This document shows, piece after piece, positions 20,711 through 28,941 of a stretch of 64,000 nucleotides of DNA. Source of the DNA: Arthrobacter sp. efr-133-TYG-118 (GTDB taxonomy: Bacteria > Actinomycetota > Actinomycetes > Actinomycetales > Micrococcaceae). The notes under the pieces are model-generated. The model was not told where the DNA came from and made no database searches. It saw only the letters and a list, made by a program, of their open reading frames with translations. The stretch covers positions 1 through 64,000 of the forward strand of contig NZ_JARVRH010000004.1 in assembly GCF_030209755.1 (NCBI RefSeq). The letters are read 5' to 3'. Position 1 is the stretch's first letter. Every line of letters starts with the position of its first letter. A program made the translations under genes and the position numbers.

Positions 20711-20830
20711 TCACCTTTAACGCGCTTTTCCCAAACGCCCGCTCACCTATGTTCAAGGAGCATGTCCACCTGGGCGGCACAAGTGAGCGAGCGTCCGGCC
20801 AAACACCCACACAAGTGAGCGAGCGTCCGG
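20703..20830. repeat. GTGAGC-type repeat cluster, site B (two inverted plus two direct units)
   Basis: Two units read CGCCCGCTCACC (near 20704 and 20736). Two opposite units read ACAAGTGAGCGAGCGTCCGG (near 20779 and 20810). Together they form a large imperfect palindrome. The last two with their spacer match site A at 66-125. The cluster fills the gap between the MMPL terminator and maf. Confidence 0.75.
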
Positions 20831-20858
20831 GGGCGGGGCCGCATACTACGCTTGAGCC

Positions 20859-21533
20859 GTGACCCGATTGATCCTGGCTTCCCAGTCCCCCGCCCGCACC
20901 AAGCTCCTCACGGAGGCCGGCATCCACCACGAAGTGCTCGTCTCGGACGTGGACGAGGACGCCGTGCAAGCCCGGTATGGCGTGACCGACGCGCATGACA
21001 CCGCGCTCCTCCTGGCCCGTGCCAAGGCCGAGGCCGTCGCGTCCCTTCCTGACGCAGAGGGGGCCCTCGTGATCGGCTGCGATTCCGTGTTCGAGTTCGA
21101 CGGCGAATCGCACGGGAAGCCGTACACGGTGGACGTGGCCAAGGCACGGATGCTGCGCATGAGCGGCTCCAAGGGCGTGCTTCACACCGGGCACTGGCTC
21201 GTGGACTGCCGCGAAACCGCAGCGGACGTGAACGACGGCGAGACGGCCGTCGGCACCGGAGCAACAGTCGGCGCCGTGTCCAGCGCAGAAGTCCACTTTG
21301 CCGAGATGAGCGAGAAGGACATCGACGCCTACATCGCGACCGGCGAGCCCTTGCACTGCGCCGGTTCGTTTACGATCGACGGCTTGGGCGGGGCCTTCAT
21401 CCGCAAGGTCGACGGCGACCCGCACGCCGTCGTCGGGCTGTCCATATCGACCCTCCGCGATCTGCTCGGGCAGGCGAACGTCGGAATCACCGAACTGTGG
21501 ACCCAAAACGGCTCCGAAGCGAGCAGCGAATAG
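20859..21533 (+). CDS. maf: Maf family nucleotide pyrophosphatase
   Basis: The 224-residue Maf-like house-cleaning enzyme hydrolyses dTTP/UTP or modified NTPs to monophosphates. It begins TRLILASQSPARTKLL, the SxSPRR-type substrate loop, and contains the catalytic aspartate region VIGCDSVFEFDG and GSFTIDGLGGAFI. GTG at 20859 is the natural start before LILASQSP. An Arg of the usual SPRR is Ala here (SPAR), common in actinobacterial members. It precedes accA3, an association also seen in other actinobacteria. Confidence 0.92.
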   Translation: MTRLILASQSPARTKLLTEAGIHHEVLVSDVDEDAVQARYGVTDAHDTALLLARAKAEAVASLPDAEGALVIGCDSVFEFDGESHGKPYTVDVAKARMLRMSGSKGVLHTGHWLVDCRETAADVNDGETAVGTGATVGAVSSAEVHFAEMSEKDIDAYIATGEPLHCAGSFTIDGLGGAFIRKVDGDPHAVVGLSISTLRDLLGQANVGITELWTQNGSEASSE

Positions 21534-21682
21534 GGACGGTCCGGGGCGCCGGCCCGCCTGCCGGTTTCCGGGCTTTGTAGCAACCCTACAAAGACAGGCC
21601 GTCTCACACACGGAATCCCCCATCAATATGGGCGGAACCCTCAAAATCACGCTAGGCTCCCTGAAGGACAGAAGGAGTCAAC

Positions 21683-23491
21683 TTGTCAGCTAATCCGGCG
21701 CAGCCCATTTCCAGCCCTCTCACCAAGGTCTTGATCGCCAACCGAGGCGAAATCGCGGTCCGCATTATCCGCGCAGCACGGGACGAAGGCATCGCTTCCG
21801 TGGCCGTCTATGCAGACCCCGATCGCGACGCCCTGCACGTCCGGCTGGCAGATGAGGCATACGCGCTGGGCGGCAACACCGCTGCTGAGTCGTACCTCGT
21901 GATGGACAAGTTGATCGAGGTGGCCAAGCAGTCGGGTGCGGACGCCATCCACCCCGGTTATGGCTTCCTCGCCGAGAACGCCGAGTTTGCCGCCAAGGTC
22001 ATCGACGCCGGCATCACCTGGATCGGCCCGTCCCCGGACGCCATCTCCGCACTGGGCGACAAGGTGCAGGCCCGCCACATCGCCGAAAAGGTCGGCGCTC
22101 CCCTGGTTCCCGGCACGGCCGACCCCGTGGAATCCGCTGACGAGATCCTGGCCTTCGCCCAGGAGTTCGGGCTCCCGATCGCCATCAAGGCCGCCTACGG
22201 TGGCGGCGGCCGCGGCATCAAGGTGGCCCGCACCATCGAAGAAATCCCTGAGCTTTTCGAGTCCGCAGTGCGCGAGGCCATTGCCGCCTTCGGCCGCGGC
22301 GAGTGCTTCATCGAGCGCTTCCTTGATTCCCCGCGCCACGTCGAGACGCAGTGCCTGGCCGACGCTTACGGAAACGTCGTTGTTGTCTCCACCCGCGACT
22401 GCTCCCTCCAGCGCCGCAACCAGAAGCTGGTGGAAGAAGCCCCGGCGCCGTTCCTGAGCCCCGAGCAGAACGAGCGACTGTACGAGTCTTCCAAGGCCAT
22501 CCTGAAAGAGGCCGGCTACCTGGGCGCGGGAACGTGCGAATTCCTCGTGGGCCAGGACGGCATCATCTCCTTCCTTGAGGTCAATACACGACTTCAAGTG
22601 GAGCACTGTGTTTCAGAGGAAGTAACGGGCCTCGACCTGGTCCGCGAGCAGTTCCGCATCGCCCGCGGCGAAAAGCTCGGCTATGGCGATCCTGAGGTCC
22701 GCGGCCATTCCTTTGAATTCCGCATCACCGGCGAAGACCCGGGCCGCAACTTCATGCCTGCACCGGGAACCGTCAGCACCCTGAAGAACCCGACGGGTCC
22801 GGGTGTCCGCATCGATTCCGGCATCGAACAGGGCGACGTCATCAGCGGGAACTTCGATTCCATGCTGTCCAAGCTGATCGTCACAGGTGCCAGCCGCGAA
22901 CAGGCCCTCCAGCGTTCCCGCCGGGCCCTTGAGGAAATGGTGGTTGAGGGCATCCCCACCGTCATTCCTTTCGACCTCGCGGTGGTAACCGACCCCGCGT
23001 TCGCTCCGGCCGAAGGCCCGTTCAAGGTGCACACGCGCTGGATCGAGACCGAGTTCGTCAATAACATCCCCGCGTGGACGCCTACCGGAACCGGAACAGA
23101 AGCCGCCGACGCCGGTGAGCGCCAGCGCGTCGTCGTCGAGGTTGGCGGCAAGCGGCTGGAAGTCGTCCTTCCCGCGACTCTCGGCTCGGTTTCCTCGGTT
23201 GCCAGCACAAGCACCAAGGGCGCGAAGGTCAAGAAGCGTTCCCGCTCGGCGGGCGCCACAGCTGCTGTAGCGGGCGGTAACGCCCTCACCTCGCCGATGC
23301 AGGGCACCATCGTCAAGGTGGCAGTAGCCGCCGGCGATGTGGTTGCCGAGGGCGATCTGATCGTGGTCCTCGAAGCCATGAAGATGGAACAGCCCCTCAC
23401 CGCCCACAAGGCCGGCACCATCCACGGGCTGGTGGCCAAGGCAGGCGAAACCGTCTCCGCAGGCGCCGTCATCGCGACGATCGAAGACTAA
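21683..23491 (+). CDS. accA3: Acyl-CoA carboxylase alpha subunit (biotin carboxylase plus BCCP)
   Basis: The 602-residue alpha chain joins a biotin carboxylase (about residues 14-460) to a biotinyl domain. Seen are [35 protein letters not shown], the ATP loop [11 protein letters not shown] near residue 172, [16 protein letters not shown] near residue 296, and EAMKMEQPL near residue 566, where Lys receives biotin. It carboxylates biotin with ATP and bicarbonate for the AccD subunit encoded at 11541. A basic/Ala linker joins the domains. TTG at 21683 follows AGGAG at the right distance and is the best start. The stop codon lies inside a 16-bp tandem duplication (23476-23507). Confidence 0.95.
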   Translation: MSANPAQPISSPLTKVLIANRGEIAVRIIRAARDEGIASVAVYADPDRDALHVRLADEAYALGGNTAAESYLVMDKLIEVAKQSGADAIHPGYGFLAENAEFAAKVIDAGITWIGPSPDAISALGDKVQARHIAEKVGAPLVPGTADPVESADEILAFAQEFGLPIAIKAAYGGGGRGIKVARTIEEIPELFESAVREAIAAFGRGECFIERFLDSPRHVETQCLADAYGNVVVVSTRDCSLQRRNQKLVEEAPAPFLSPEQNERLYESSKAILKEAGYLGAGTCEFLVGQDGIISFLEVNTRLQVEHCVSEEVTGLDLVREQFRIARGEKLGYGDPEVRGHSFEFRITGEDPGRNFMPAPGTVSTLKNPTGPGVRIDSGIEQGDVISGNFDSMLSKLIVTGASREQALQRSRRALEEMVVEGIPTVIPFDLAVVTDPAFAPAEGPFKVHTRWIETEFVNNIPAWTPTGTGTEAADAGERQRVVVEVGGKRLEVVLPATLGSVSSVASTSTKGAKVKKRSRSAGATAAVAGGNALTSPMQGTIVKVAVAAGDVVAEGDLIVVLEAMKMEQPLTAHKAGTIHGLVAKAGETVSAGAVIATIED

Positions 23492-23514
23492 GACGATCGA
23501 AGACTAAGCAGCGC

Positions 23515-23559
23515 AAATGGCTCCGGCCCCGCACCATTGGTGCGGGGCCGGAGCCATTT
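23515..23559. terminator. Bidirectional terminator between accA3 and the MHS transporter
   Basis: AAATGGCTCCGGCCCCGCAC pairs perfectly with its complement ending in GGAGCCATTT. The A-run and T-run flanks let it serve both convergent genes. Confidence 0.92.
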
Positions 23560-23582
23560 AACTGGAGCCTGTTAATACAGGA

Positions 23583-25013
23583 TCAAGCTACGTTGTTCTC
23601 GTAGTCCGTGTCCTTGGTTTCCTTGGACAGGAACAGGGCCACGAGCGTCAGGACCGCCATGGCGCTCAGGTAGACGCCCACCAGGACCGTGCTTCCCTTG
23701 GCCGATTCCCAGAGCCAGACGGCGATGAACGGAGCCACAGCCGCGCCGAGGATGCTGGACATGTTGTAGCTGACTGCGGATCCGGTGTAGCGGACGTTGG
23801 TGGGGAACAGTTCCGGAAGCAGCGCACCCATGGGGCCGAAGGTGAGGCCCATCAGCGTGAAGCCGATGATCAGCAACCCCATGGTCCCCACGAAGCCGCC
23901 ACTGAACAACGGCACGAAGAGCAAACCGAATACCAGGATGCCCGCCGTCACAGCGAGGAGCATCTTGCGTCGGCCGTACTTTTCGGCCAGCGGACCGGCC
24001 ACCAGGGTGAAAATGCCGAAGAAGACGACGCCGGCAATCAGCATCCAGAGGAAGTCGTTGCGGCTGAAGCCCAGGCCTGGGACGAACGCAGCTGCGGCCG
24101 CGTCGGTCATGGGCTTTCCGGCCTTGACCGCTGCGGCTTGTGCGCCCGCCAGGGTGGGCTTGGTGCCGTAGGTCAGCGTGAACGTGGTCATCAGGTAGAA
24201 CAGCACGTACGTCGCAAGCATGATGAAAGTACCGAGGATCAGCGGGCGCCAGCTTTTCTTGAACACGCGGCCGATGGGCAGCTTGGCTACTTCGTTCGAC
24301 TCCAGCACCTTGGTGAAGGCGGGAGTCTCAATGAGCTTGAGGCGCACATAGAGGCCGAGGATCACCATGACGGCACTGAGCAGGAACGGCACGCGCCAGC
24401 CCCAGGCGGTGAAAGCCTCGGGAGTCAAGGTGTAGCTGAAGACCAGGAAGATGATGTTGGCCAGGATGAAGCCGATCGGCGCACCCATCTGCGGAAATGT
24501 TCCGTAGATGGCGCGTTTGTTGGCCGGCGCGTTTTCCGTTGCGAGCAGCGCGGCGCCGCTCCACTCGCCACCGAGGGCCAGGCCTTGGGCGAAACGCAGG
24601 ACGACCAGCAACGTGGGGGCCAGGAAGGTCCAGCCGGGGACCTGCGCCGTGGGGAGGCAACCGATCAGGAACGTGGCAATCCCCATGGTCAGCAGGGACG
24701 CAACCAGGGTGCCCTTGCGACCGAACTTGTCACCGAAGTGGCCGAAAATGATGGAGCCGAGCGGCCGGGCGACGAAGGCGACACCGAACACTGCGAAGGA
24801 GCTCAGCAGCTGGGTGGTTTCGTCAGCCGTCGGGAAGAAGAGTTTGGGAAAGACGAGCACGGCTGCGGTGGCATAGACGTAGAAATCGTAGAACTCGATG
24901 GACGTGCCAATGAGGCTGGCAAAGATCACGCGTCCCCGCGAGTTGACCGGCTTGACTGACTCGCTTTCCTTGGATTCAGCGATGGAAGGCATGTAGTGGT
25001 TGCTTTCGTTCAC
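23583..25013 (-). CDS. MFS transporter, metabolite:H+ symporter (MHS) type
   Basis: The 476-residue, twelve-helix MFS carrier is of the ShiA/ProP-like MHS group: ASLIGTSIEFYDFYVYATAA, the loop GHFGDKFGRKGTLV, RFAQGLALGGEWSGA and LPELFPTNVRYTGSAVSYN. These take up organic acids or betaines with protons. The start is uncertain: GTG at 25013 or ATG at 24992, and both have weak ribosome sites. An inserted Ala-rich extracytoplasmic loop (about residues 285-315) lies between helices 7 and 8. A perfect 20-bp palindrome 32 bp upstream suggests local repression. It faces accA3 and is divergent from narK. Confidence 0.88.
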   Translation of the reverse strand: MNESNHYMPSIAESKESESVKPVNSRGRVIFASLIGTSIEFYDFYVYATAAVLVFPKLFFPTADETTQLLSSFAVFGVAFVARPLGSIIFGHFGDKFGRKGTLVASLLTMGIATFLIGCLPTAQVPGWTFLAPTLLVVLRFAQGLALGGEWSGAALLATENAPANKRAIYGTFPQMGAPIGFILANIIFLVFSYTLTPEAFTAWGWRVPFLLSAVMVILGLYVRLKLIETPAFTKVLESNEVAKLPIGRVFKKSWRPLILGTFIMLATYVLFYLMTTFTLTYGTKPTLAGAQAAAVKAGKPMTDAAAAAFVPGLGFSRNDFLWMLIAGVVFFGIFTLVAGPLAEKYGRRKMLLAVTAGILVFGLLFVPLFSGGFVGTMGLLIIGFTLMGLTFGPMGALLPELFPTNVRYTGSAVSYNMSSILGAAVAPFIAVWLWESAKGSTVLVGVYLSAMAVLTLVALFLSKETKDTDYENNVA

Positions 25014-25045
25014 GCCGGCCCGGCGTTCCTGAGCCTGCCGGCAAG

Positions 25046-25065
25046 ATTATTGAGACTTCAATAAT
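25046..25065. promoter_or_regulatory. Operator-like palindrome before the MHS transporter
   Basis: ATTATTGA and TCAATAAT are perfect arms around GACT. The site lies 32 bp upstream of the GTG start and is AT-rich against a high-GC background. It could be bound by a MarR-, GntR- or TetR-type dimer; no regulator gene is adjacent. Confidence 0.65.
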
Positions 25066-25196
25066 AGTTCCCGGCATCCACCAAATGGACAATCAAGTCC
25101 AGCATGCGGACGCTTTGGAAAGTCTCATTCTGTGGTCCGCACCACAACAACCTCACCATCGCCTCACCCACCGGTGACCCCCTCCGATAGGCAAAT

Positions 25197-25234
25197 GTCA
25201 CAGCACGTTTACAAACCGCGACGGTCTGCGAAAC
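25197..25234 (+). promoter_or_regulatory. 11-bp-phased nitrogen-type box before narK (weak)
   Basis: GTCAC at 25197, TTTAC at 25208 and GAAAC at 25230 keep 11-bp phase, with a degenerate unit at 25219. This resembles the actinobacterial GlnR pattern gTnAC-n6-GaAAC. It ends 49 bp before the narK GTG. Better matches stand before nirB and the orphan FAD gene. Confidence 0.4.
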
Positions 25235-25283
25235 GCGCCATCCCTAACGTGGAAGAACAACGTCCCCACAAAGGAGGCACTCC

Positions 25284-26690
25284 GTGACAGTTGACCGAAG
25301 CACCGAAATCCTCACCAACGAGCAGGCGCCCACCACCCTCGTCCCCGAGCTTGAACACCGCCCTGGCCGCTGGATTGCCAACTGGGATGCAGAGAACAAG
25401 GAGCAGTGGGAAGCTGCTGGCCGTTCCATCGCCAAGCGCAACCTGTACTGGTCCATCTTCGCCGAATTCCTCGGCTTCGTCGTCTGGCAGCTCTGGTCGA
25501 TCGTCGTCGTCCAGCTCCCGGCAGCAGGCTTCAAGTTCGACACCAACCAGATCTTCTGGCTCATCTCGATCCCGAGCCTGGTCGGTGCCACCCTGCGCAT
25601 CCCCTACACCTTCATGGTTCCAAGGTTCGGTGGCCGCAACTGGACCATCGTCTCGGCCCTCCTGCTGCTGATCCCGACGGCGGGCCTCGCCCTCTGTGTC
25701 TCGACCCCCGGCACGCCGTTCGGCGTCATGCTGCTGGTAGCGGGCCTCGCAGGCTTCGGTGGAGGCAACTTCGCCAGCTCGATGGCAAACATCACCTTCT
25801 TCTACCCTGCCCGTGAAAAGGGCTGGGCGCTGGGCCTGAACGCCGCGGGCGGCAACCTCGGTGCCGCCGTCGCGCAGCTCGTCGTCCCGATCGCCGTCAC
25901 CCTCCTGGCCGCCGGCACCGTCAACCTGCCCATGGCCGGCCTCATCTGGATTCCCCTCATCCTTGTCGCCGCGTTCGGCGCGTGGAAGTACATGAACAAC
26001 CTCACGAGCGCCAAGGGTGATGTCGCAGGCTCGATCGCCGCGCTCAAGGAGCCGCACCTGTGGATCATGGCCTTCCTGTACATCGGCACCTTCGGCTCGT
26101 TCATCGGCTTCTCCGGGGTCTTCCCCAAGCTCATCAAGGACTACTTCCCGGCCTTCTCCTCCATGCACCTCGGCGCAGTTGTCCTCTCGCTCGCCTTCCT
26201 TGGCCCGCTGGTCGGCTCCCTTGCCCGGCCTTACGGTGGACGCATGGCCGACCGCATGGGCGGAGCCCGGATGACCGTCACGGCGTTCGCGGCGATGGCC
26301 ATCATCACCTTGACCATGATCTGGACCCTTCCGCTCAAGAACTTCTGGCTCTTCCTGGTCCTGTTCCTCTTCCTCTTCACGGCAAGCGGCTTTGGAAACG
26401 GCGCCACCTACCGCATGATTCCGGTCATCTTCGCCACGTCCAGCCGGGCCGCACGCTCCGGGGCCAGCGCCGCCAGCACGGCACGCCTCGCGTCTTCCTC
26501 CCTCGGCCTGATCTCGGCGATCGGCGCCTACGGCGGATTCGTCATCCCCCAGGTGCTCAACGCATCCAGCGCTTCCGGCTCCTACACCCCCGCGTTCTAT
26601 GGCTTCGTCGGCGCCTACGTGCTGATGCTCGTCGTCTGCTGGGCCTGCTACCTCCGGAAGGCCAACCGCAACGCGATGGGACACATCTAA
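25284..26690 (+). CDS. narK: Nitrate/nitrite transporter NarK (NNP family MFS)
   Basis: The 468-residue, twelve-helix transporter brings nitrate in, or exchanges it for nitrite. The nitrate signature GGGNFASSMANITFFYP is near residue 157. Related features are ATLRIPYTFMVPRFGGRNW and the second signature FGNGATYRMIPVIF near residue 371. A hydrophilic N-terminus of about 50 residues precedes helix 1. GTG at 25284 follows a strong AAAGGAGG. It opens an operon with the nitrate reductase gene (1 bp gap) and its electron-transfer partner, so it serves nitrate assimilation. Confidence 0.94.
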   Translation: MTVDRSTEILTNEQAPTTLVPELEHRPGRWIANWDAENKEQWEAAGRSIAKRNLYWSIFAEFLGFVVWQLWSIVVVQLPAAGFKFDTNQIFWLISIPSLVGATLRIPYTFMVPRFGGRNWTIVSALLLLIPTAGLALCVSTPGTPFGVMLLVAGLAGFGGGNFASSMANITFFYPAREKGWALGLNAAGGNLGAAVAQLVVPIAVTLLAAGTVNLPMAGLIWIPLILVAAFGAWKYMNNLTSAKGDVAGSIAALKEPHLWIMAFLYIGTFGSFIGFSGVFPKLIKDYFPAFSSMHLGAVVLSLAFLGPLVGSLARPYGGRMADRMGGARMTVTAFAAMAIITLTMIWTLPLKNFWLFLVLFLFLFTASGFGNGATYRMIPVIFATSSRAARSGASAASTARLASSSLGLISAIGAYGGFVIPQVLNASSASGSYTPAFYGFVGAYVLMLVVCWACYLRKANRNAMGHI

Positions 26691-26691
26691 T

Positions 26692-28941
26692 ATGCCCAAT
26701 GGCGCCAACACCCACTGCCCGTATTGTGCGCTGCAGTGCGCCATGACCCTGACCCCGGCAGCGCCCACTGCGCAGCCGGGGTTGGGGGTTGCGCAGCCGG
26801 GGTCAGACCCCGCCCCCGCAGCAAAGGCCCTTCCCCCACTGGAAGTGTCCGGCCGCGACTTCCCCACCAACCGGGGCGGGCTGTGCCGCAAGGGCTGGAC
26901 ATCGGCGTCGTTGTTGAACCACACCGGACGCGTCACCGAACCCATGCTCAAAGGGTCCGACGGCGTCCACCGGCCGGTCACGTGGGACCAGGCACTCATG
27001 CTGGTCACCGGAGCCGTCAAGCAGACCCGCGAGCAATACGGGCCCGACGCCGTCGGCGTGTTCGGCGGCGGCGGACTCACCAATGAGAAGGCCTACCAGT
27101 TGGGCAAGTTCGCCCGCTTGGCGCTGGGAACCTCGCGCATCGACTACAACGGACGTTTCTGCATGTCTTCCGCTGCGGCAGCGGGAAACCGCGCGTTCGG
27201 CGTGGACCGCGGCCTCCCGTTCCCCGTGGAGGACCTTGATTCGGCGAACGTTATCTTCCTTCTCGGCTCCAATGTCGCCGAGACCATGCCGCCGTTCGTC
27301 CAGCACCTCCAGGGCGCGCGCGATTCCGGCGGGTTGATCGTGGCCGATCCCCGCCGTTCGGCGACGGCCGCATTCACCGGCGACGGCGGCGGCATCCACT
27401 TGCAGCCGACCCCGAGAACGGACCTCGCCCTGCTGTTGGGCATCTCCCACGTAGTGGTCCACGAAGGCCTTGCCGACACCGAATACCTCCAGGACCGCAC
27501 CACCGGATACCCGGCAATCGTTCGTAGCCTCGCCGCTTTCTGGCCGGAGCGCGTCCAGTCGATCACCGGAGTGCCCGCCACGCTCATCCGGGACACTGCA
27601 CGCCGCCTCGCCGACGGCGCCCGGCGCGGCGGCAGCTACATCCTGACCGGCCGCGGAGTCGAGCAGCACGTCGATGGCACGGACACCGCCACGGCCGCGA
27701 TCAACCTCAGCCTCCTTCTCGGACTGCCGGGCTCATCCCGCAGCGGCTACGGCACGCTGACGGGCCAAGGCAACGGCCAGGGTGGCCGCGAGCACGGGCA
27801 GAAGGCCGACCAGCTCCCCGGCTACCGCAAGATCACCGATCCCGCCGCCCGCGCCCACGTCGCCAAGGTGTGGGGCGTGGACGAATCCCTCATTCCCGGC
27901 CCCGGCCTGCCCGCAGTGGAGCTGTTGAAGTCCTTGGGACAGCCCGACGGCGTCCGTTGCCTTTTCGTGCACGGCGCCAACGTGGCGGTGTCAGCCCCCG
28001 ACGCCGGTGCGGTGCTCGAGGGCCTGCGCAGCCTGGATTTCCTGGTTGTCTGCGACTTCTTCATGTCCGAGACCGCACTGGAAGCCGACCTCGTCCTCCC
28101 GGTCACCCAATGGGCCGAGGAAGAAGGCACCCTGACCAACCTCGAGGGCCGCGTGCTCCGGCGCCGGAAGGCGCTCACTCCTCCCCCGGGCGTCCGCAGC
28201 GAATTGTGGCTCATGGCCCGGCTCGCCGAATCCCTCGACGCACCCTCCACCTTCAGCGACGATCCCGAGACCGTCTTCGAGGAGCTCCGGCTCGCCTCGG
28301 CCGGCGGCTTGGCCGACTACTCCGGAATCGACTACGCCATGCTGGATCGCGGAGAGGCCGCCTATTGGCCCTATCCCACCGGCAGTTCGGGAACGCCGCG
28401 GCTCTTCCTCGACAGCTTCGCGCACGCCGGCGGACGCGCGGTGATGGTCCCGGTGGCGCCGCAGAAGCGGTCCCGGCGATCCGCCGTCGTCGGCTCCGAT
28501 CCAGATCCGCTGACCCTCGTCACCGGGCGATTGCTGGAACATTACCAATCAGGCGCCCAGACCCGCCGCGTGGCCGAACTCGCGGCCGCGCAGCCGGAGG
28601 CCCTCCTGCAGATCCACCCAGCGACGGCGGCCGTCAGGGACATCTCCGGCGGCGACTTTGTCCGGGTCTCCAACGAGCGCGGAGAGGTCCTGTGCAAGGT
28701 GGAGCTCAGCAACAGCATCCGGACGGACACCGTCTTCCTGCCTTTCCATTTCCCTGGACTGGGCAGCGCCAACCGTCTCACTGAAGCGGTCACGGATCCT
28801 ATTTCCGGAATGCCGGAGTTCAAGACCAGCACGGTCTGGGTCCGGAAGGCGGCACGAGCAAATATCGAATCGGTGTTGGCTGCCCAGTTGGCTGTGCCAG
28901 CGGCGGCCGGCTTGTCAATGCAGGTCAAGGAGGCATCGTGA
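26692..28941 (+). CDS. nasC: Assimilatory nitrate reductase catalytic subunit (Mo-bisPGD, 4Fe-4S)
   Basis: The 749-residue molybdopterin oxidoreductase reduces nitrate to nitrite in the cytoplasm. The N-terminal cluster ligands are CPYCALQC and GGLCRKGW. Cofactor-binding regions follow: NGRFCMSSAAAAGNRAFG, FLLGSNVAETMPP and the C-terminal dinucleotide-binding domain (DPLTLVTGRLLEHYQSGAQT, LPFHFPGLGSANRLT). Between the third and fourth cluster cysteines sits an Ala/Pro-rich insert of about 25 residues, encoded by a 13-bp direct repeat and a palindrome. That insert is odd for the family. The stop overlaps the next start by GTGA, and the neighbour supplies the NADH/FAD module. Confidence 0.92.
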   Translation: MPNGANTHCPYCALQCAMTLTPAAPTAQPGLGVAQPGSDPAPAAKALPPLEVSGRDFPTNRGGLCRKGWTSASLLNHTGRVTEPMLKGSDGVHRPVTWDQALMLVTGAVKQTREQYGPDAVGVFGGGGLTNEKAYQLGKFARLALGTSRIDYNGRFCMSSAAAAGNRAFGVDRGLPFPVEDLDSANVIFLLGSNVAETMPPFVQHLQGARDSGGLIVADPRRSATAAFTGDGGGIHLQPTPRTDLALLLGISHVVVHEGLADTEYLQDRTTGYPAIVRSLAAFWPERVQSITGVPATLIRDTARRLADGARRGGSYILTGRGVEQHVDGTDTATAAINLSLLLGLPGSSRSGYGTLTGQGNGQGGREHGQKADQLPGYRKITDPAARAHVAKVWGVDESLIPGPGLPAVELLKSLGQPDGVRCLFVHGANVAVSAPDAGAVLEGLRSLDFLVVCDFFMSETALEADLVLPVTQWAEEEGTLTNLEGRVLRRRKALTPPPGVRSELWLMARLAESLDAPSTFSDDPETVFEELRLASAGGLADYSGIDYAMLDRGEAAYWPYPTGSSGTPRLFLDSFAHAGGRAVMVPVAPQKRSRRSAVVGSDPDPLTLVTGRLLEHYQSGAQTRRVAELAAAQPEALLQIHPATAAVRDISGGDFVRVSNERGEVLCKVELSNSIRTDTVFLPFHFPGLGSANRLTEAVTDPISGMPEFKTSTVWVRKAARANIESVLAAQLAVPAAAGLSMQVKEAS
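26769..26812. repeat. Direct repeat plus 15-bp palindrome inside nasC
   Basis: TGCGCAGCCGGGG occurs at 26769-26781 and again at 26790-26802. The second copy runs into CGGGGTC-A-GACCCCG (26798-26812). It encodes the low-complexity insert in the iron-sulfur domain. Confidence 0.85.

Noticed and set aside
25209..27083. Minus-strand frame across narK and nasC
   Set aside because: It spans two real genes and their junction and is highly charged low-complexity, so it is a shadow.
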